Below, one piece after another: positions 6,534 to 14,696 of a stretch of DNA of 24,357 nucleotides (positions are counted from its first letter, which is position 1; each line of letters opens with the position of its first letter). The DNA is from an uncultured Lachnospiraceae bacterium. Its GTDB lineage: Bacteria; Bacillota; Clostridia; Lachnospirales; Lachnospiraceae. The DNA is taken from NCBI GenBank assembly GCA_910587045.1, contig CAJULG010000022.1, forward strand, positions 1-24,357, in the 5' to 3' direction. The notes below the pieces were generated by a model that made no database searches, had not been told where the DNA came from, and saw nothing but the letters and a program-made list of their open reading frames with translations. A program made the position numbers and the translations under genes.

Positions 6534-8880
6534 ACTCCGTTACCAGATCCCGAATCGCAACCCGCTTTATCCGGCCGGAGATCAGATAGGCGAACAGGAA
6601 GAAGCAAAGGCAGAGTAACAGCACAGGCAGAAGGATCGAGGCAATGGTAAAGTCTGACTCAAAGTTGGTAATACCCATTAATCGCAGTAGTGAATTCAGC
6701 AGCCGATTACTGAGCAGGAAGGAAAGGATCACTCCCAGAACGGAACCGCTTCCTGCTACGATCAGAAAACGGAAGGCGAACTGAAGACGCAGGCTTGCTG
6801 CAGTAAAGCCCATGGCCTTATAGATTCCAATGTCAATCCGCTCTTTGATAAAGATCTTGCTGCAGACCATATAGACAACAACAAGGGCGAATACGATGGA
6901 AAAGGAGTAAATAACTACTTTTATGGCATCCAGGGCGGTCCGGATCAGGTTTGTGAAAGAATCAGTTTCCACTACCTGTGCTTCCAGAGTGGTTCCGTAT
7001 TTATCATTCAGAGAATCTGCGATTTCCTGAACCATGGAAGGATCCTGCAGCGAAAAGTGTGCACGGGTAGGACTTTGAATATCCAGTTTGTCACCGGCCT
7101 TCGAGGAAATGGCAATGACCATGCCGGTATCGTTGGTGCTTTGGAAAAATCCGGAGATCATGAATTCCTCCCGGGAATGATAGTTGGAAAGAAGTACCGT
7201 ATCTCCAATATCCAGATCAAGCTCACTGGCAACGATATCCGTGATCAGGACTTCATTGCTGTATAATGGAGCCCGTCCCCGGGTGATGCCAGCGATGATT
7301 TCCGGATCTCGAAAAATAAAGCAGTAAATCTCATATCCATCGATGGATATATACTGGTTTGTCAGATAATATGCTTTATTGATCGGTGAATGTAGTGTAA
7401 TCTCGGCTTCGATGTCTTCTATCTGAGAATCACTGGCAGGTTCCTGGAAATAGATAATTAAATCACTGTATATGTAGCCCATGCTTTCCAGAGCCGCTTT
7501 TGAATTTGCCATATTTGCCAGCACAGTAATGGTCAGCATGAAGAAGACTAAAATGGCGGCTACCAGAATGGATGAAAGGTATCGTCTGCTGGCAGAGGTA
7601 AATTGCCGTAACGCAAGACTTCCTGTGAGCAGCTTTTGCGTGATGGCAAAGTGGAATCGACTGTCAAAGTATTGATCTGCCTGGCCGGCAGACAAGGCAC
7701 GGACAGGTGACAGCTTTCCAACCTTCTGCGTCAGGCAAAGGAGTATAACCGTCGACAGCAGCAGGAGGACAAGGATACAGATAAGGCTTTTATTCAGAGA
7801 GACGGTGTGATCTGCTAATATAGCAGTGATCGGCAGATAGAGCCTTACCAGAGCGGCAGTCAGCGGAATGGCAAGGATCAGTCCCAGAGCAGCACCTGCC
7901 ACTTCTGCTGACAGATACTGTAACAGCAGGACTGCCTGTAGTTTCCCTGTGGTAAAGCCCTGTGCCTTCAGAATCCCGAGATTGATATAATCCGCCTCAA
8001 TACTGCTGGAAAGACTGTGGCTGATAATGATCAACACAATGACGAATAACAGACACAGGAATACTATCAGAATATTGGAAATAATGGTATTGAACAGTCC
8101 GGTATAATGAAGGACCTGTGCTTTTGTCAGAGAACCCATGGCGGCAATATCAATGATGCCGGTTTCCAGATTTAACTCCTGCTTCCACGTCGCATCGGAA
8201 ACCGTACAATCCGGTGACTTGAAAATATGAAGGATATACATCGTACCCATATTTTCTTCCTTCGTATAGAGCTTTCCGTAATCCTGCTCCATCTGTGTAA
8301 AGTCGGAATTGCTGACAAAGATCTGCTTCCAGCCCATCATGGAGCCTCCATTATTTGGTTCTTCAATAAATCCCTTTACTACAAAATCATACTCTCCAAA
8401 GGTGGTTGTATAATGAATGGTATCTCCGATGGCACAGGGATACTTCGCCTGCACCCCCAGTGGAACATAGATCTCGCCCGGATTCAGTGGTGGTGTTTCC
8501 GGTTCGTATTCTGTCTTCGTCTCATTCAGTATCTGATAGTCCGGTGTCAGGGTTCGCAAAAAGGCGGTTTCATGCGATTTTTTCCCGTTTGCTTCGCTGG
8601 ACTCTGTCCAGAAGGCAGGAACCGGTACCACTTTGTCTACGCTATCCTGTTCCAGAAGGGAGGCCTGCAGTTCTTCCGTATAAGCGCTTTCATTTATATA
8701 TACGATCAGATCACCGGAATGAACCCGTTGTAATGCCTGTTCTACTGCCAGATTTCCATTGTCACTGGCGTTAAATATTGCAGTCATAGCTGTGACAATG
8801 ATCAGCATAAGGATCAGAATACTGATGAAGGTTCCCTTTCTATGACGGATATTTGCTTTTAAAAGTGTGAAGATTTCCAT
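6532..8880 (-). CDS. ABC transporter permease with two FtsX domains
   Basis: A 782-residue permease with about eight membrane helices: one near the N-terminus (17-37), three around 265-385, one near 435-457 and three around 652-769. Two large extracytoplasmic domains lie at about 38-262 and 458-647. This is two FtsX/MacB-type units in tandem, the MacB/LolCDE-like class, rather than the BceB type, which has one large external domain. A GTG at 8889 would add three residues, but AGGTGA lies five bases before the ATG at 8880, which is chosen. It follows the ATPase by nine bases and is the last gene of the unit. Context with a two-component system suggests export or removal of peptides or lipophilic compounds at the envelope; the substrate is unknown. 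Confidence 0.88.
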   Translation of the reverse strand: MEIFTLLKANIRHRKGTFISILILMLIIVTAMTAIFNASDNGNLAVEQALQRVHSGDLIVYINESAYTEELQASLLEQDSVDKVVPVPAFWTESSEANGKKSHETAFLRTLTPDYQILNETKTEYEPETPPLNPGEIYVPLGVQAKYPCAIGDTIHYTTTFGEYDFVVKGFIEEPNNGGSMMGWKQIFVSNSDFTQMEQDYGKLYTKEENMGTMYILHIFKSPDCTVSDATWKQELNLETGIIDIAAMGSLTKAQVLHYTGLFNTIISNILIVFLCLLFVIVLIIISHSLSSSIEADYINLGILKAQGFTTGKLQAVLLLQYLSAEVAGAALGLILAIPLTAALVRLYLPITAILADHTVSLNKSLICILVLLLLSTVILLCLTQKVGKLSPVRALSAGQADQYFDSRFHFAITQKLLTGSLALRQFTSASRRYLSSILVAAILVFFMLTITVLANMANSKAALESMGYIYSDLIIYFQEPASDSQIEDIEAEITLHSPINKAYYLTNQYISIDGYEIYCFIFRDPEIIAGITRGRAPLYSNEVLITDIVASELDLDIGDTVLLSNYHSREEFMISGFFQSTNDTGMVIAISSKAGDKLDIQSPTRAHFSLQDPSMVQEIADSLNDKYGTTLEAQVVETDSFTNLIRTALDAIKVVIYSFSIVFALVVVYMVCSKIFIKERIDIGIYKAMGFTAASLRLQFAFRFLIVAGSGSVLGVILSFLLSNRLLNSLLRLMGITNFESDFTIASILLPVLLLCLCFFLFAYLISGRIKRVAIRDLVTE

Positions 8881-8889
8881 ATATCTCAC

Positions 8890-9651
8890 CTACCATTCCA
8901 TGGAATTCAGCCAGGCATTGACCTGGGCTTCCCGGCTCTTCTCTTCCTCCGCCGAATAGGGCGGCAGGGAAAGCTCTCCGATAATAGTCCCGTCTGCCAG
9001 ATAGAGGATACGACCTGCCCGTAATGCAGCACGCATATCATGGGTAACCATCAGTATACTTTGCCCCCTGGTATTTAGGTCCGTCAGCAGATTTAATACC
9101 TCCGTGGTATTCCGTCGGTTCAGGGCTCCAGTCGGCTCGTCTGCGAACAGCAGCTTTGGCTGATGGATAATTGCTCTTGCAATGGCACAGCGCTGCTGTT
9201 CACCACCGGATACCTGAGAAGGAAGATGGGTTTTTACATGGGAGATTCCCACCTGCTCCAAAAGGCTGTTGGCCCGGGCATTGATTTCAGAGGCAGAAGA
9301 CTGCTTATTCAGATAACCGGGTACCACAATATTTTCAAATAAGGACAGGTTGCTGACCAGATGAATCTGCTGAAAGATAAAGCCGAAGTCTGTATGGCGC
9401 AGTTCAGCCAGCTTCTTCTCACTTATAGTGGCAAGATTGCTGTCCTGGTAGATGATCTCTCCGGCGGTTGCCCGATCCATACCGCTCAGGGCATAGAGCA
9501 GGGTGGATTTGCCGGAGCCGGAGGCTCCCATGATCACGGTAAAGTCTCCTTCATATAGAGTTAAGTTGATGTGGGACAGAATATGCAGCTGACCGCCATT
9601 GTGGGCAAAGCTTTTGCATAAGTCCTTTGCTGATAAAATCGTTTGTTTCAT
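8890..9651 (-). CDS. ABC transporter ATP-binding protein (MacB/LolD-like)
   Basis: A 253-residue ATPase with all nucleotide-binding motifs: Walker A GASGSGKST (42-50), Q-loop FIFQQIHLV (91-99), signature VSGGEQQR (147-154, V in place of the usual L), Walker B LLFADEP (167-173) and H-loop histidine H204. It powers the permease encoded immediately downstream. The 114-base gap before the gene contains a candidate response-regulator box and promoter, so the transporter pair can be induced separately from the kinase and regulator. The last ~30 residues (SAEEEKSREAQVNAWL) form a short charged tail beyond the ATPase fold. Confidence 0.94.
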   Translation of the reverse strand: MKQTILSAKDLCKSFAHNGGQLHILSHINLTLYEGDFTVIMGASGSGKSTLLYALSGMDRATAGEIIYQDSNLATISEKKLAELRHTDFGFIFQQIHLVSNLSLFENIVVPGYLNKQSSASEINARANSLLEQVGISHVKTHLPSQVSGGEQQRCAIARAIIHQPKLLFADEPTGALNRRNTTEVLNLLTDLNTRGQSILMVTHDMRAALRAGRILYLADGTIIGELSLPPYSAEEEKSREAQVNAWLNSMEW

Positions 9652-9736
9652 GTGTTCCCCTTTCCTGTACAGCCGAAGGATTCTGGGTTGGCTGTCTTGT
9701 TGGAATTCATTCTTCGTATCAATGCTTCCTGTACGT

Positions 9737-9770
9737 ACTGTAGCAGAAAAGTTATTAAGAAGTCCTTAAG
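9737..9770 (-). promoter_or_regulatory. CTTAAG-N5-CTTAAT operator and promoter for the ABC genes
   Basis: On the minus strand CTTAAG (9770-9765), GACTT and CTTAAT (9759-9754) form an 11-bp-spaced direct repeat. After 11 more bases comes TACAGT (9742-9737), a 4-of-6 -10 element. OmpR-family regulators bind tandem half-sites with 10-11 bp spacing, often in place of a good -35, and this pair fits the PmrA-type consensus YTTAAK-N5-YTTAAK. The box overlaps the last codons of the kinase gene and faces the ABC genes. It is a candidate site for the regulator encoded at 10901-11602. Confidence 0.6.
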
Positions 9771-10911
9771 AGTATGGGGATTTTACAGGGAGATATACGA
9801 TAGCCTCCAGACCATCGGTATGATTGTGCAGTTGAATGCTGCCTTTCATCTGTTCTGCAATATATCTTACAATATACAGGCCTAAGCCGGAGCCGGGCTC
9901 GTTTCCGCAGTTCTTCCCGCGATAAAACTTATCAAAGATAAATGGCATATCGGTATCGGGGATACCACCGCCATAGTCCCGGAAGCGGATTGCCACGGTG
10001 TCATCTGCCTGTGTCAGGGATACGTCTATTGGAGTCCCGGCATATTTTCGTGCATTGTTGATCAGATTTTCCGTGATCTGCAGCAGCCGGTTCTGGTCGG
10101 CATCTACAAGTGCGGTGAAGGCAGGGATGTGAAAGATAACATCCTTTTGATCCGCCGCAATTTCTGCAATAGCGTTCTGCATATAGCTGCACAGCTCGAA
10201 CTCGACGGGGGTGATCTTAAGCTTATTCAGATCCGAGAGGGAATGTAAGAAGAGATCATTGGTCAAACGGGTAACCTCATCGCATTTTCGTATCAGTATC
10301 GTAATATAATTCTGTCGTTTTTCCGGGCTTGTATCAAGATTGGCTTCGAGGCCTTCCGCATAGGCACGGATCGATGCGATCGGCGTTTTAATATCATGGG
10401 AAAGGGTAGCGATCACGGTTTTGTTGTTCTCAATGGCCTCCCGTTCACAGGCACGCGCTTTTGTAATCTCCTGCCGCATATGGTCAAAGGCCCAGGTAAA
10501 CTGTCCGAAATAATTGGAACGTTCATAATTAAGAGGCAGATCAAAATTTCCCCTGGCAATCTGTTCCGCAAAGTGCTGCAGCTTGTCAAAGGGCCGGAGT
10601 ATGGTAAAATAGACATAAAGAAATACCGTAATAAGAAATACCAGACAGCAGAGTACCAGCGGAATGATAGCGGCCGGCTGTTCAGAGGCGGATCCTTCCT
10701 GACGTATGGAGGTCTGCAGAGTCCGGGTCATTTCAGCGGCCGCCTCCTGTCTGCCGGACTGAATCAGCTGTTCGATCTCATTCAGTGCGACGAGCGTTTC
10801 TCCTTTCCGGTCTGTCACTTTTTCTGACTGATCCTGAAGCAAAAGGATGCCGGACATGAGAAAAAGAATCAATATAAAGAATAAGGTGATGCCAAGTAAT
10901 TTATGCTTCAT
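9766..10911 (-). CDS. Sensor histidine kinase (HAMP, HisKA, HATPase_c)
   Basis: A 381-residue membrane kinase. TM1 (about 7-26), a short external domain of about 55 residues, TM2 (about 81-104), a HAMP linker to about 155, a HisKA domain with phospho-acceptor H172 in LSHDIKTPIASIRAYAEGLE, and an ATPase domain with N box ENLINNARKYA (281-291), G1 RDYGGGIPD, F box PFIFDKFYRG and G2 GSGLGLYIV (340-348). The ATG at 10911 lies six bases after AGGAGG and overlaps the end of the regulator gene by 11 bases. A longer open frame upstream has no ribosome site. It should phosphorylate the adjacent regulator; the short sensor domain favours sensing in or near the membrane. Confidence 0.95.
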   Translation of the reverse strand: MKHKLLGITLFFILILFLMSGILLLQDQSEKVTDRKGETLVALNEIEQLIQSGRQEAAAEMTRTLQTSIRQEGSASEQPAAIIPLVLCCLVFLITVFLYVYFTILRPFDKLQHFAEQIARGNFDLPLNYERSNYFGQFTWAFDHMRQEITKARACEREAIENNKTVIATLSHDIKTPIASIRAYAEGLEANLDTSPEKRQNYITILIRKCDEVTRLTNDLFLHSLSDLNKLKITPVEFELCSYMQNAIAEIAADQKDVIFHIPAFTALVDADQNRLLQITENLINNARKYAGTPIDVSLTQADDTVAIRFRDYGGGIPDTDMPFIFDKFYRGKNCGNEPGSGLGLYIVRYIAEQMKGSIQLHNHTDGLEAIVYLPVKSPYS

Positions 10912-11602
10912 GTATGCCTCCTGTCTCCAGCAGATAGCCGATTCCCCAGACCGTTTTAATGTATCGGGGTTTTGCCGGATCATCTTCTAATTTTTCCCTC
11001 AGCCATCGAATGTGTACGGTCAGCGTGGAAGCTTCTACCATGGAGAAGGCTCCCCATACCTCCTGGATCAGCTGTTCTTTCGGAAGTGCTGTATCCGGAT
11101 GCTCACAAAGATAAGCAAGCAGATCGAATTCCCGTAGAGAGAGGGATATCAGAGTGTCGCCTTTCTTAACGCTCCGGGCGGTAATATTCACAGAAATATC
11201 ACCGAAGCTTATGATGCGTTCTGCCTGTTGGAATCCATAGGTCCGTCGCATCAGCGCATTGACTCTGGATAACAGCTCCTTCATGGAATAGGGCTTGGGC
11301 AGGTAATCGTCGCCGCCCAGATCCAGTCCGGTGATCCGGTCTGTTTCACTGGTTCTGGCGCTTGCAAAGATGACCGGAACAGTAGAGACCCGGCGAAGCT
11401 CCCGGCAAAGCTCGAAGCCGGTCATGCCGGGCAGATTGATATCCAGTAAAATAAGATGAAAGACAGAGTCTGTGAGCAGTTCGAATGCCTGATCACTGTC
11501 TGCGGCGCAGGTAACGCTGTATCCGTAGCTTTCCAGCATATCAGACAGAATGAGAGACAGATCCGTATCATCATCTATGATAAGAATTTGTTTTTGAGTC
11601 AT
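10901..11602 (-). CDS. OmpR-family response regulator
   Basis: A 233-residue regulator. The receiver domain has acidic residues D10-D12, phospho-acceptor D54 (LLDINLPG), S81 and K103 (LPKPYS). The C-terminal winged helix (about 133-229) includes SLSLREFDLLAYL, the recognition region TLTVHIRWLREKL and RYIKTVWGIGYLLE. It is the first gene of a leftward unit with the kinase, whose start lies inside its final codons. Upstream on the minus strand is a near-consensus promoter (11654-11682). The likely DNA target is the CTTAAG/CTTAAT repeat before the ABC genes. Confidence 0.95.
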   Translation of the reverse strand: MTQKQILIIDDDTDLSLILSDMLESYGYSVTCAADSDQAFELLTDSVFHLILLDINLPGMTGFELCRELRRVSTVPVIFASARTSETDRITGLDLGGDDYLPKPYSMKELLSRVNALMRRTYGFQQAERIISFGDISVNITARSVKKGDTLISLSLREFDLLAYLCEHPDTALPKEQLIQEVWGAFSMVEASTLTVHIRWLREKLEDDPAKPRYIKTVWGIGYLLETGGIHEA

Positions 11603-11653
11603 GGGAGATCCTTTCTGTATGGTTTTGGTTATGCCTTGACATGTATTATGGAT

Positions 11654-11682
11654 ATTTTAGCTTATTACAGGAACAGTGACAA
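11654..11682 (-). promoter_or_regulatory. Promoter of the regulator-kinase operon
   Basis: On the minus strand TTGTCA (11682-11677) is separated by 17 bases from TAAAAT (11659-11654), each matching sigma-A consensus at five of six positions. It lies about 50 bases before the regulator start, in the divergent gap shared with the ECF sigma gene. Confidence 0.65.
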
Positions 11683-11730
11683 GAAAATCATTGATTATAA
11701 ATCGCACATTTATTGCTTCTCAATCGTTTA

Positions 11731-11748
11731 TATAGTGAAAGGCCTTTC
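11731..11748 (+). promoter_or_regulatory. TATAGT -10 candidate abutting the palindrome GAAAGGCCTTTC
   Basis: TATAGT (11731-11736) is followed at once by the perfect 12-base palindrome GAAAGGCCTTTC (11737-11748), 34 bases before the sigma-factor start. No good -35 is visible. The palindrome could be an operator at the start site, or a small hairpin in the leader. The dyad is certain; its role is inferred. Confidence 0.4.
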
Positions 11749-11782
11749 AAAGGAAGCAGAAGCGGAACAAGGAGGTGTGGCT

Positions 11783-12268
11783 GTGAGCGACCAGGAGTTT
11801 AACAGGATTGTCGGGCAGTATGCAGACATAGTGTATCGTGTGGCACTCAGCTATACCGGAGCTCCTCAGGATGCAGAGGATGTGGTGCAGACAACTTTCA
11901 TGAAACTTCTGACCGGTAACAGGGAGTTCCGGGATGAAGAGCATATACGAAGATGGCTGATCCGGGTAACCGTGAACGAATGTAACAGCCTGTGGTCCTC
12001 TTTCTGGAGAAGGAACGTGGAGTATTCAGATGTGCCGGCAACGGAACCGGAGTTCTCTATTGAGGAAAGGCAGGATCTGTATCAGGCGGTGATGAACCTG
12101 CCGGCAAAGTGCAGGATCGTTGTTCATCTGTTTTATTATGAGGACTATTCTTCAAAGGAGATTGCGGCGCTTCTGCATATGCGGGAGGCAACGGTAAGAA
12201 CCAGACTTGTTCGTGCAAGGAAACTATTACGACAGCAGCTTAAGGAGGCGTGGGAAGATGAAGAATAA
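11783..12268 (+). CDS. ECF-type RNA polymerase sigma factor
   Basis: A 161-residue sigma-70 family protein containing only regions 2 and 4. Region 2 is seen as YADIVYRVALSY and AEDVVQTTFMKLL (about 13-43). Region 4 is LPAKCRIVVHLFYYEDYS followed by the helix-turn-helix SSKEIAALLHMREATVRTRL (about 124-142). The frame is open far upstream, but the GTG at 11783 lies seven bases after AGGAGG and gives the family's normal N-terminus. The downstream gene overlaps by 11 bases and encodes a one-helix membrane protein, the standard position of an anti-sigma or sensor partner. The gene is divergent from the two-component operon, so both may respond to envelope conditions. Confidence 0.9.
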   Translation: MSDQEFNRIVGQYADIVYRVALSYTGAPQDAEDVVQTTFMKLLTGNREFRDEEHIRRWLIRVTVNECNSLWSSFWRRNVEYSDVPATEPEFSIEERQDLYQAVMNLPAKCRIVVHLFYYEDYSSKEIAALLHMREATVRTRLVRARKLLRQQLKEAWEDEE

Positions 12269-12869
12269 AGAATATTATCAGGAAACCTTTGATGAGGTAC
12301 ATGTCCCTGAGGCATTGCTGGGAAAGGTCAAGGGTATGAAGATGGAAGAAAAGAAGATCCAGAGGAAGAGTAAATTAAGATATGCAGCAGCTATTGCGGC
12401 AGCATTCGGGATCTGCATTGCAGCATCAAATGGAATCTGCTATGCAGCAACCGGAAACACATGGGTAGAGAAGGTGATCCTTTATATTAATGGAGAACCG
12501 GTGGAGCAGGATATTACCTGGCATGAGGAGGGAGATACCGTCTATGGTGAATTCGAGTATGAGACAGACGGTGAGAAGCCTGCCAAGGTCGTATTCTATG
12601 GCGCAGATGGTTCCCGACTGGAAACGGAAGGAACAGGAAATGGATTTATTTGTGGAAAAGCCGGGGAGGGGGAGCAGCCAGAAAGTGATTTCAGTGCAGG
12701 GCTTCTGCGGGAGGATGACCGGATTTATCTGGCGATCGGCGACAGCAGGATTGATATCACTGAGGATTTTGCAGACGGTAACTGCAGTGGAAGCTTTGAA
12801 TATGAAGGTACGATTTACGAATATGAAGTAACCGGAACCGTTGATGAGTATACCGTGGATATTAAGTAA
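12258..12869 (+). CDS. Single-pass membrane protein, probable anti-sigma partner
   Basis: A 203-residue protein with a charged cytoplasmic N-terminus (1-40), one membrane helix (about 41-64, AAAIAAAFGICIAAS) and an acidic extracytoplasmic domain of about 140 residues rich in short beta-like stretches. It starts inside the sigma gene after AAGGAGGCGTGGG. Topology and coupling fit an anti-sigma factor that holds the ECF factor at the membrane. However, no zinc anti-sigma motif (HxxxCxxC) is present and the N-terminal domain is short, so the role rests on context. Two cysteines lie at the outer end of the helix and inside it. A bidirectional terminator follows. Confidence 0.7.
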   Translation: MKNKEYYQETFDEVHVPEALLGKVKGMKMEEKKIQRKSKLRYAAAIAAAFGICIAASNGICYAATGNTWVEKVILYINGEPVEQDITWHEEGDTVYGEFEYETDGEKPAKVVFYGADGSRLETEGTGNGFICGKAGEGEQPESDFSAGLLREDDRIYLAIGDSRIDITEDFADGNCSGSFEYEGTIYEYEVTGTVDEYTVDIK

Positions 12870-12886
12870 ATGTATCATATCTTAAA

Positions 12887-12927
12887 GAAATTAAGCCCGC
12901 CGGCTAGTGACCGGCGGGCTTAATTTC
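12887..12927. terminator. Bidirectional 17-bp perfect stem terminator
   Basis: GAAATTAAGCCCGCCGG (12887-12903) pairs perfectly with 12911-12927 around loop CTAGTGA. It sits between two convergent genes, one base from the stop codon at 12929. The A/T outer part of the stem provides T-rich 3' sides in both directions, so it should end transcripts from either strand. Confidence 0.88.
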
Positions 12928-12928
12928 C

Positions 12929-14437
12929 TTATGCAAATACGGTCTGTGCGATCTCCTTTTCCTGGTCACACAAAGCATTCAGTTCTTTTGTCATGGCGTT
13001 GATCTTCTCCATATTTGCGGCCTGGGATGTTACGGCCTTGTCCATACTCTCGATTCTGGATAAGATATGCCCGATCGCCTGCTGCATCTCATTCAGGCTC
13101 TGAGAGATATGCTTGGAGGTTTCGTTGCAGGATACTGCCAGTTTACCTACCTCATCTGCTACAACCGCAAAACCCCGGCCGGCTTCCCCGGCTCTGGCGG
13201 CTTCGATGGAAGCATTTAAGGACAGTAAATTCGTCTGGGTGGCGATGCCCTGGATCAAAGAGATGATCTCCAGCGATTCATTTACTTTTTCATTTACGGC
13301 AGCGGCAGAGGTCGTGATACTGCTTTGTTTTTCATTTAAGTCCTGTACATCCGTGGTGGTCTCGGCAACGACTGCGCTGATCTCATCCAGTCCGGCAGCC
13401 AGGCTGTGAATGCTCCGTTCCATATCAGCTTCAAAGATTTCCCGGCTGCGTTTCTGCTCTGTTACATCCAGAGCGGTTGCTGCCAGCACGATCGGCTTTC
13501 TGGCAGAATCAAATACCGCGGTAACAGTCATCTGAAACCACCGGTAAGCTCCGTCAGCATGGCGGATGCGGAATTCCAGCTTCAGCGGGGTATGCTGTGA
13601 TGCGCTTTTTACATAATGCAGGATCTGTTCCATGACATTCTTTCTGTCCTCGTCATGGATCCGACTGGAGTATGTATCCGGAGAGTTTGGAAAATCCTGC
13701 TCATCATGAAACCCTAACAGCCTCCGGAACTGTTCTGAATACCAGAATGGATTTTCCGGATTTGCGATGTCTCCGTTCATGACATTCATACTCCAGGAGC
13801 CTTCATTGAGAATGGAGTCAATGGCATCATGACGTTTGGTAGAGATATCCAGATCTACTGCATTGGTATGGGCAATCGTAATATCTGTGATGGTCCCGAT
13901 AAACTCAAAGGGCTTTCCACCCCGCCTTACGATCTCGCCTGCCATACGCATCCAGCGGATTCCGCTTTGTTTTGTATGAAAGCGGTATTCCACATCAAAT
14001 TCCTTTTGCCCGGTGTTGTCTTCCACTGTATCATGAAACTCCTGCAAGACCCAATTCCGATCCGCATCATGAATCTTTGCAGTCCATGCATCGAAAGAAT
14101 CTTCAAATTCATCCCGATCCGTGTAGCCTGTAATTTCACGGAATTCATCACTGAACATAACGCGACTGATCTGCAGTTCGTCTCCAAAGTACATGGACCA
14201 CATCCCGGAGTGATTGATCCGGTTGATCATGGTCATATTTTCTCTGGCATGGTTCAGTAACAGATTTGCACAGTTTAGCAGATTGTTCAGCGCTGCCGTT
14301 ACACCTGGCTCCCCCTCGCATATAACTGCATCCGTAACCTCCTCAAATAAACCGACCTGAAATGATTTCTGTGCCTGAACATTTAATTCGTTTATCAGTT
14401 GTTCCGCCCACTGATCCTGTTTTTTGCTCTTATGCAT
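12929..14437 (-). CDS. Soluble double-PAS methyl-accepting chemotaxis-like protein
   Basis: A 502-residue protein with no membrane helix or signal peptide. An N-terminal helical region (1-70) precedes two PAS_3-type domains (about 73-187 and 210-328). Each has a terminal FIGTITDIT / LAATALDVTEQK strand feeding a linker helix. A short MCP signalling hairpin follows (about 332-502), with the tip GIATQTNLLSLNASIEAARA starting at 397 and then RGFAVVADEVGKLA. The tip contacts CheA/CheW in true receptors. Here each arm is only about 65-70 residues and no chemotaxis gene is nearby. The start is the ATG after AGAAAGGACG; a longer frame has no ribosome site. It probably senses a cytoplasmic ligand or redox state; the bound cofactor cannot be read. 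Confidence 0.88.
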   Translation of the reverse strand: MHKSKKQDQWAEQLINELNVQAQKSFQVGLFEEVTDAVICEGEPGVTAALNNLLNCANLLLNHARENMTMINRINHSGMWSMYFGDELQISRVMFSDEFREITGYTDRDEFEDSFDAWTAKIHDADRNWVLQEFHDTVEDNTGQKEFDVEYRFHTKQSGIRWMRMAGEIVRRGGKPFEFIGTITDITIAHTNAVDLDISTKRHDAIDSILNEGSWSMNVMNGDIANPENPFWYSEQFRRLLGFHDEQDFPNSPDTYSSRIHDEDRKNVMEQILHYVKSASQHTPLKLEFRIRHADGAYRWFQMTVTAVFDSARKPIVLAATALDVTEQKRSREIFEADMERSIHSLAAGLDEISAVVAETTTDVQDLNEKQSSITTSAAAVNEKVNESLEIISLIQGIATQTNLLSLNASIEAARAGEAGRGFAVVADEVGKLAVSCNETSKHISQSLNEMQQAIGHILSRIESMDKAVTSQAANMEKINAMTKELNALCDQEKEIAQTVFA

Positions 14438-14488
14438 ATTGGTATCGTCCTTTCTGAGTATATTTCGTTCCTTTATTATTCTAATACT

Positions 14489-14517
14489 ATTTAATATCAA
14501 ATTCCGATGTATGTCAA
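14489..14517 (-). promoter_or_regulatory. Promoter of the chemoreceptor-like gene
   Basis: On the minus strand a perfect TTGACA (14517-14512) is followed after 17 bases by TTAAAT (14494-14489), which matches the -10 at four of six. It lies about 50 bases before the start codon in a very AT-rich stretch. The rest of the 259-base divergent gap holds the aldo/keto reductase promoter and no gene that I can see. Confidence 0.55.
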
Positions 14518-14610
14518 TATATGACTTTCGAATATAAAAATCAGCATAATGACGAAAGCATCGTGAAGGGATCCGGTCAAATTTGGTATGTATATATTCA
14601 GATTTGACAC

Positions 14611-14638
14611 TTGCACAATACCTGAAATCTGCTAGAAT
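14611..14638 (+). promoter_or_regulatory. Promoter of the aldo/keto reductase operon
   Basis: TTGCAC (14611-14616) is separated by 16 bases from TAGAAT (14633-14638). The -10 is preceded by TGC, an extended -10 motif. It lies about 60 bases before the ATG. A perfect TTGACA at 14604-14609 is also present but would need a 23-base spacer. Confidence 0.5.
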
Positions 14639-14696
14639 CTATTATATAGGATTTGAATGGATCATGAAATGCTGCGGTAAACAAGGGGGTAGCAAT

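Noticed and set aside
8881..8889. GTG start at 8889 for the permease
   Set aside because: It is part of the AGGTGA ribosome site serving the ATG at 8880.
11636..11641. TTGACA on the plus strand as a -35 for the sigma factor
   Set aside because: No -10 is found at a suitable distance, and it falls in the leader of the divergent regulator transcript.
11456..11782. Very long N-terminal extension of the sigma factor
   Set aside because: It overlaps the regulator gene and the divergent promoter. The GTG at 11783 sits seven bases after AGGAGG.
14583..14696. 38-codon N-terminal extension of the aldo/keto reductase
   Set aside because: It spans the likely promoter (14611-14638), and the ATG at 14697 has a strong ribosome site and gives the normal N-terminus.
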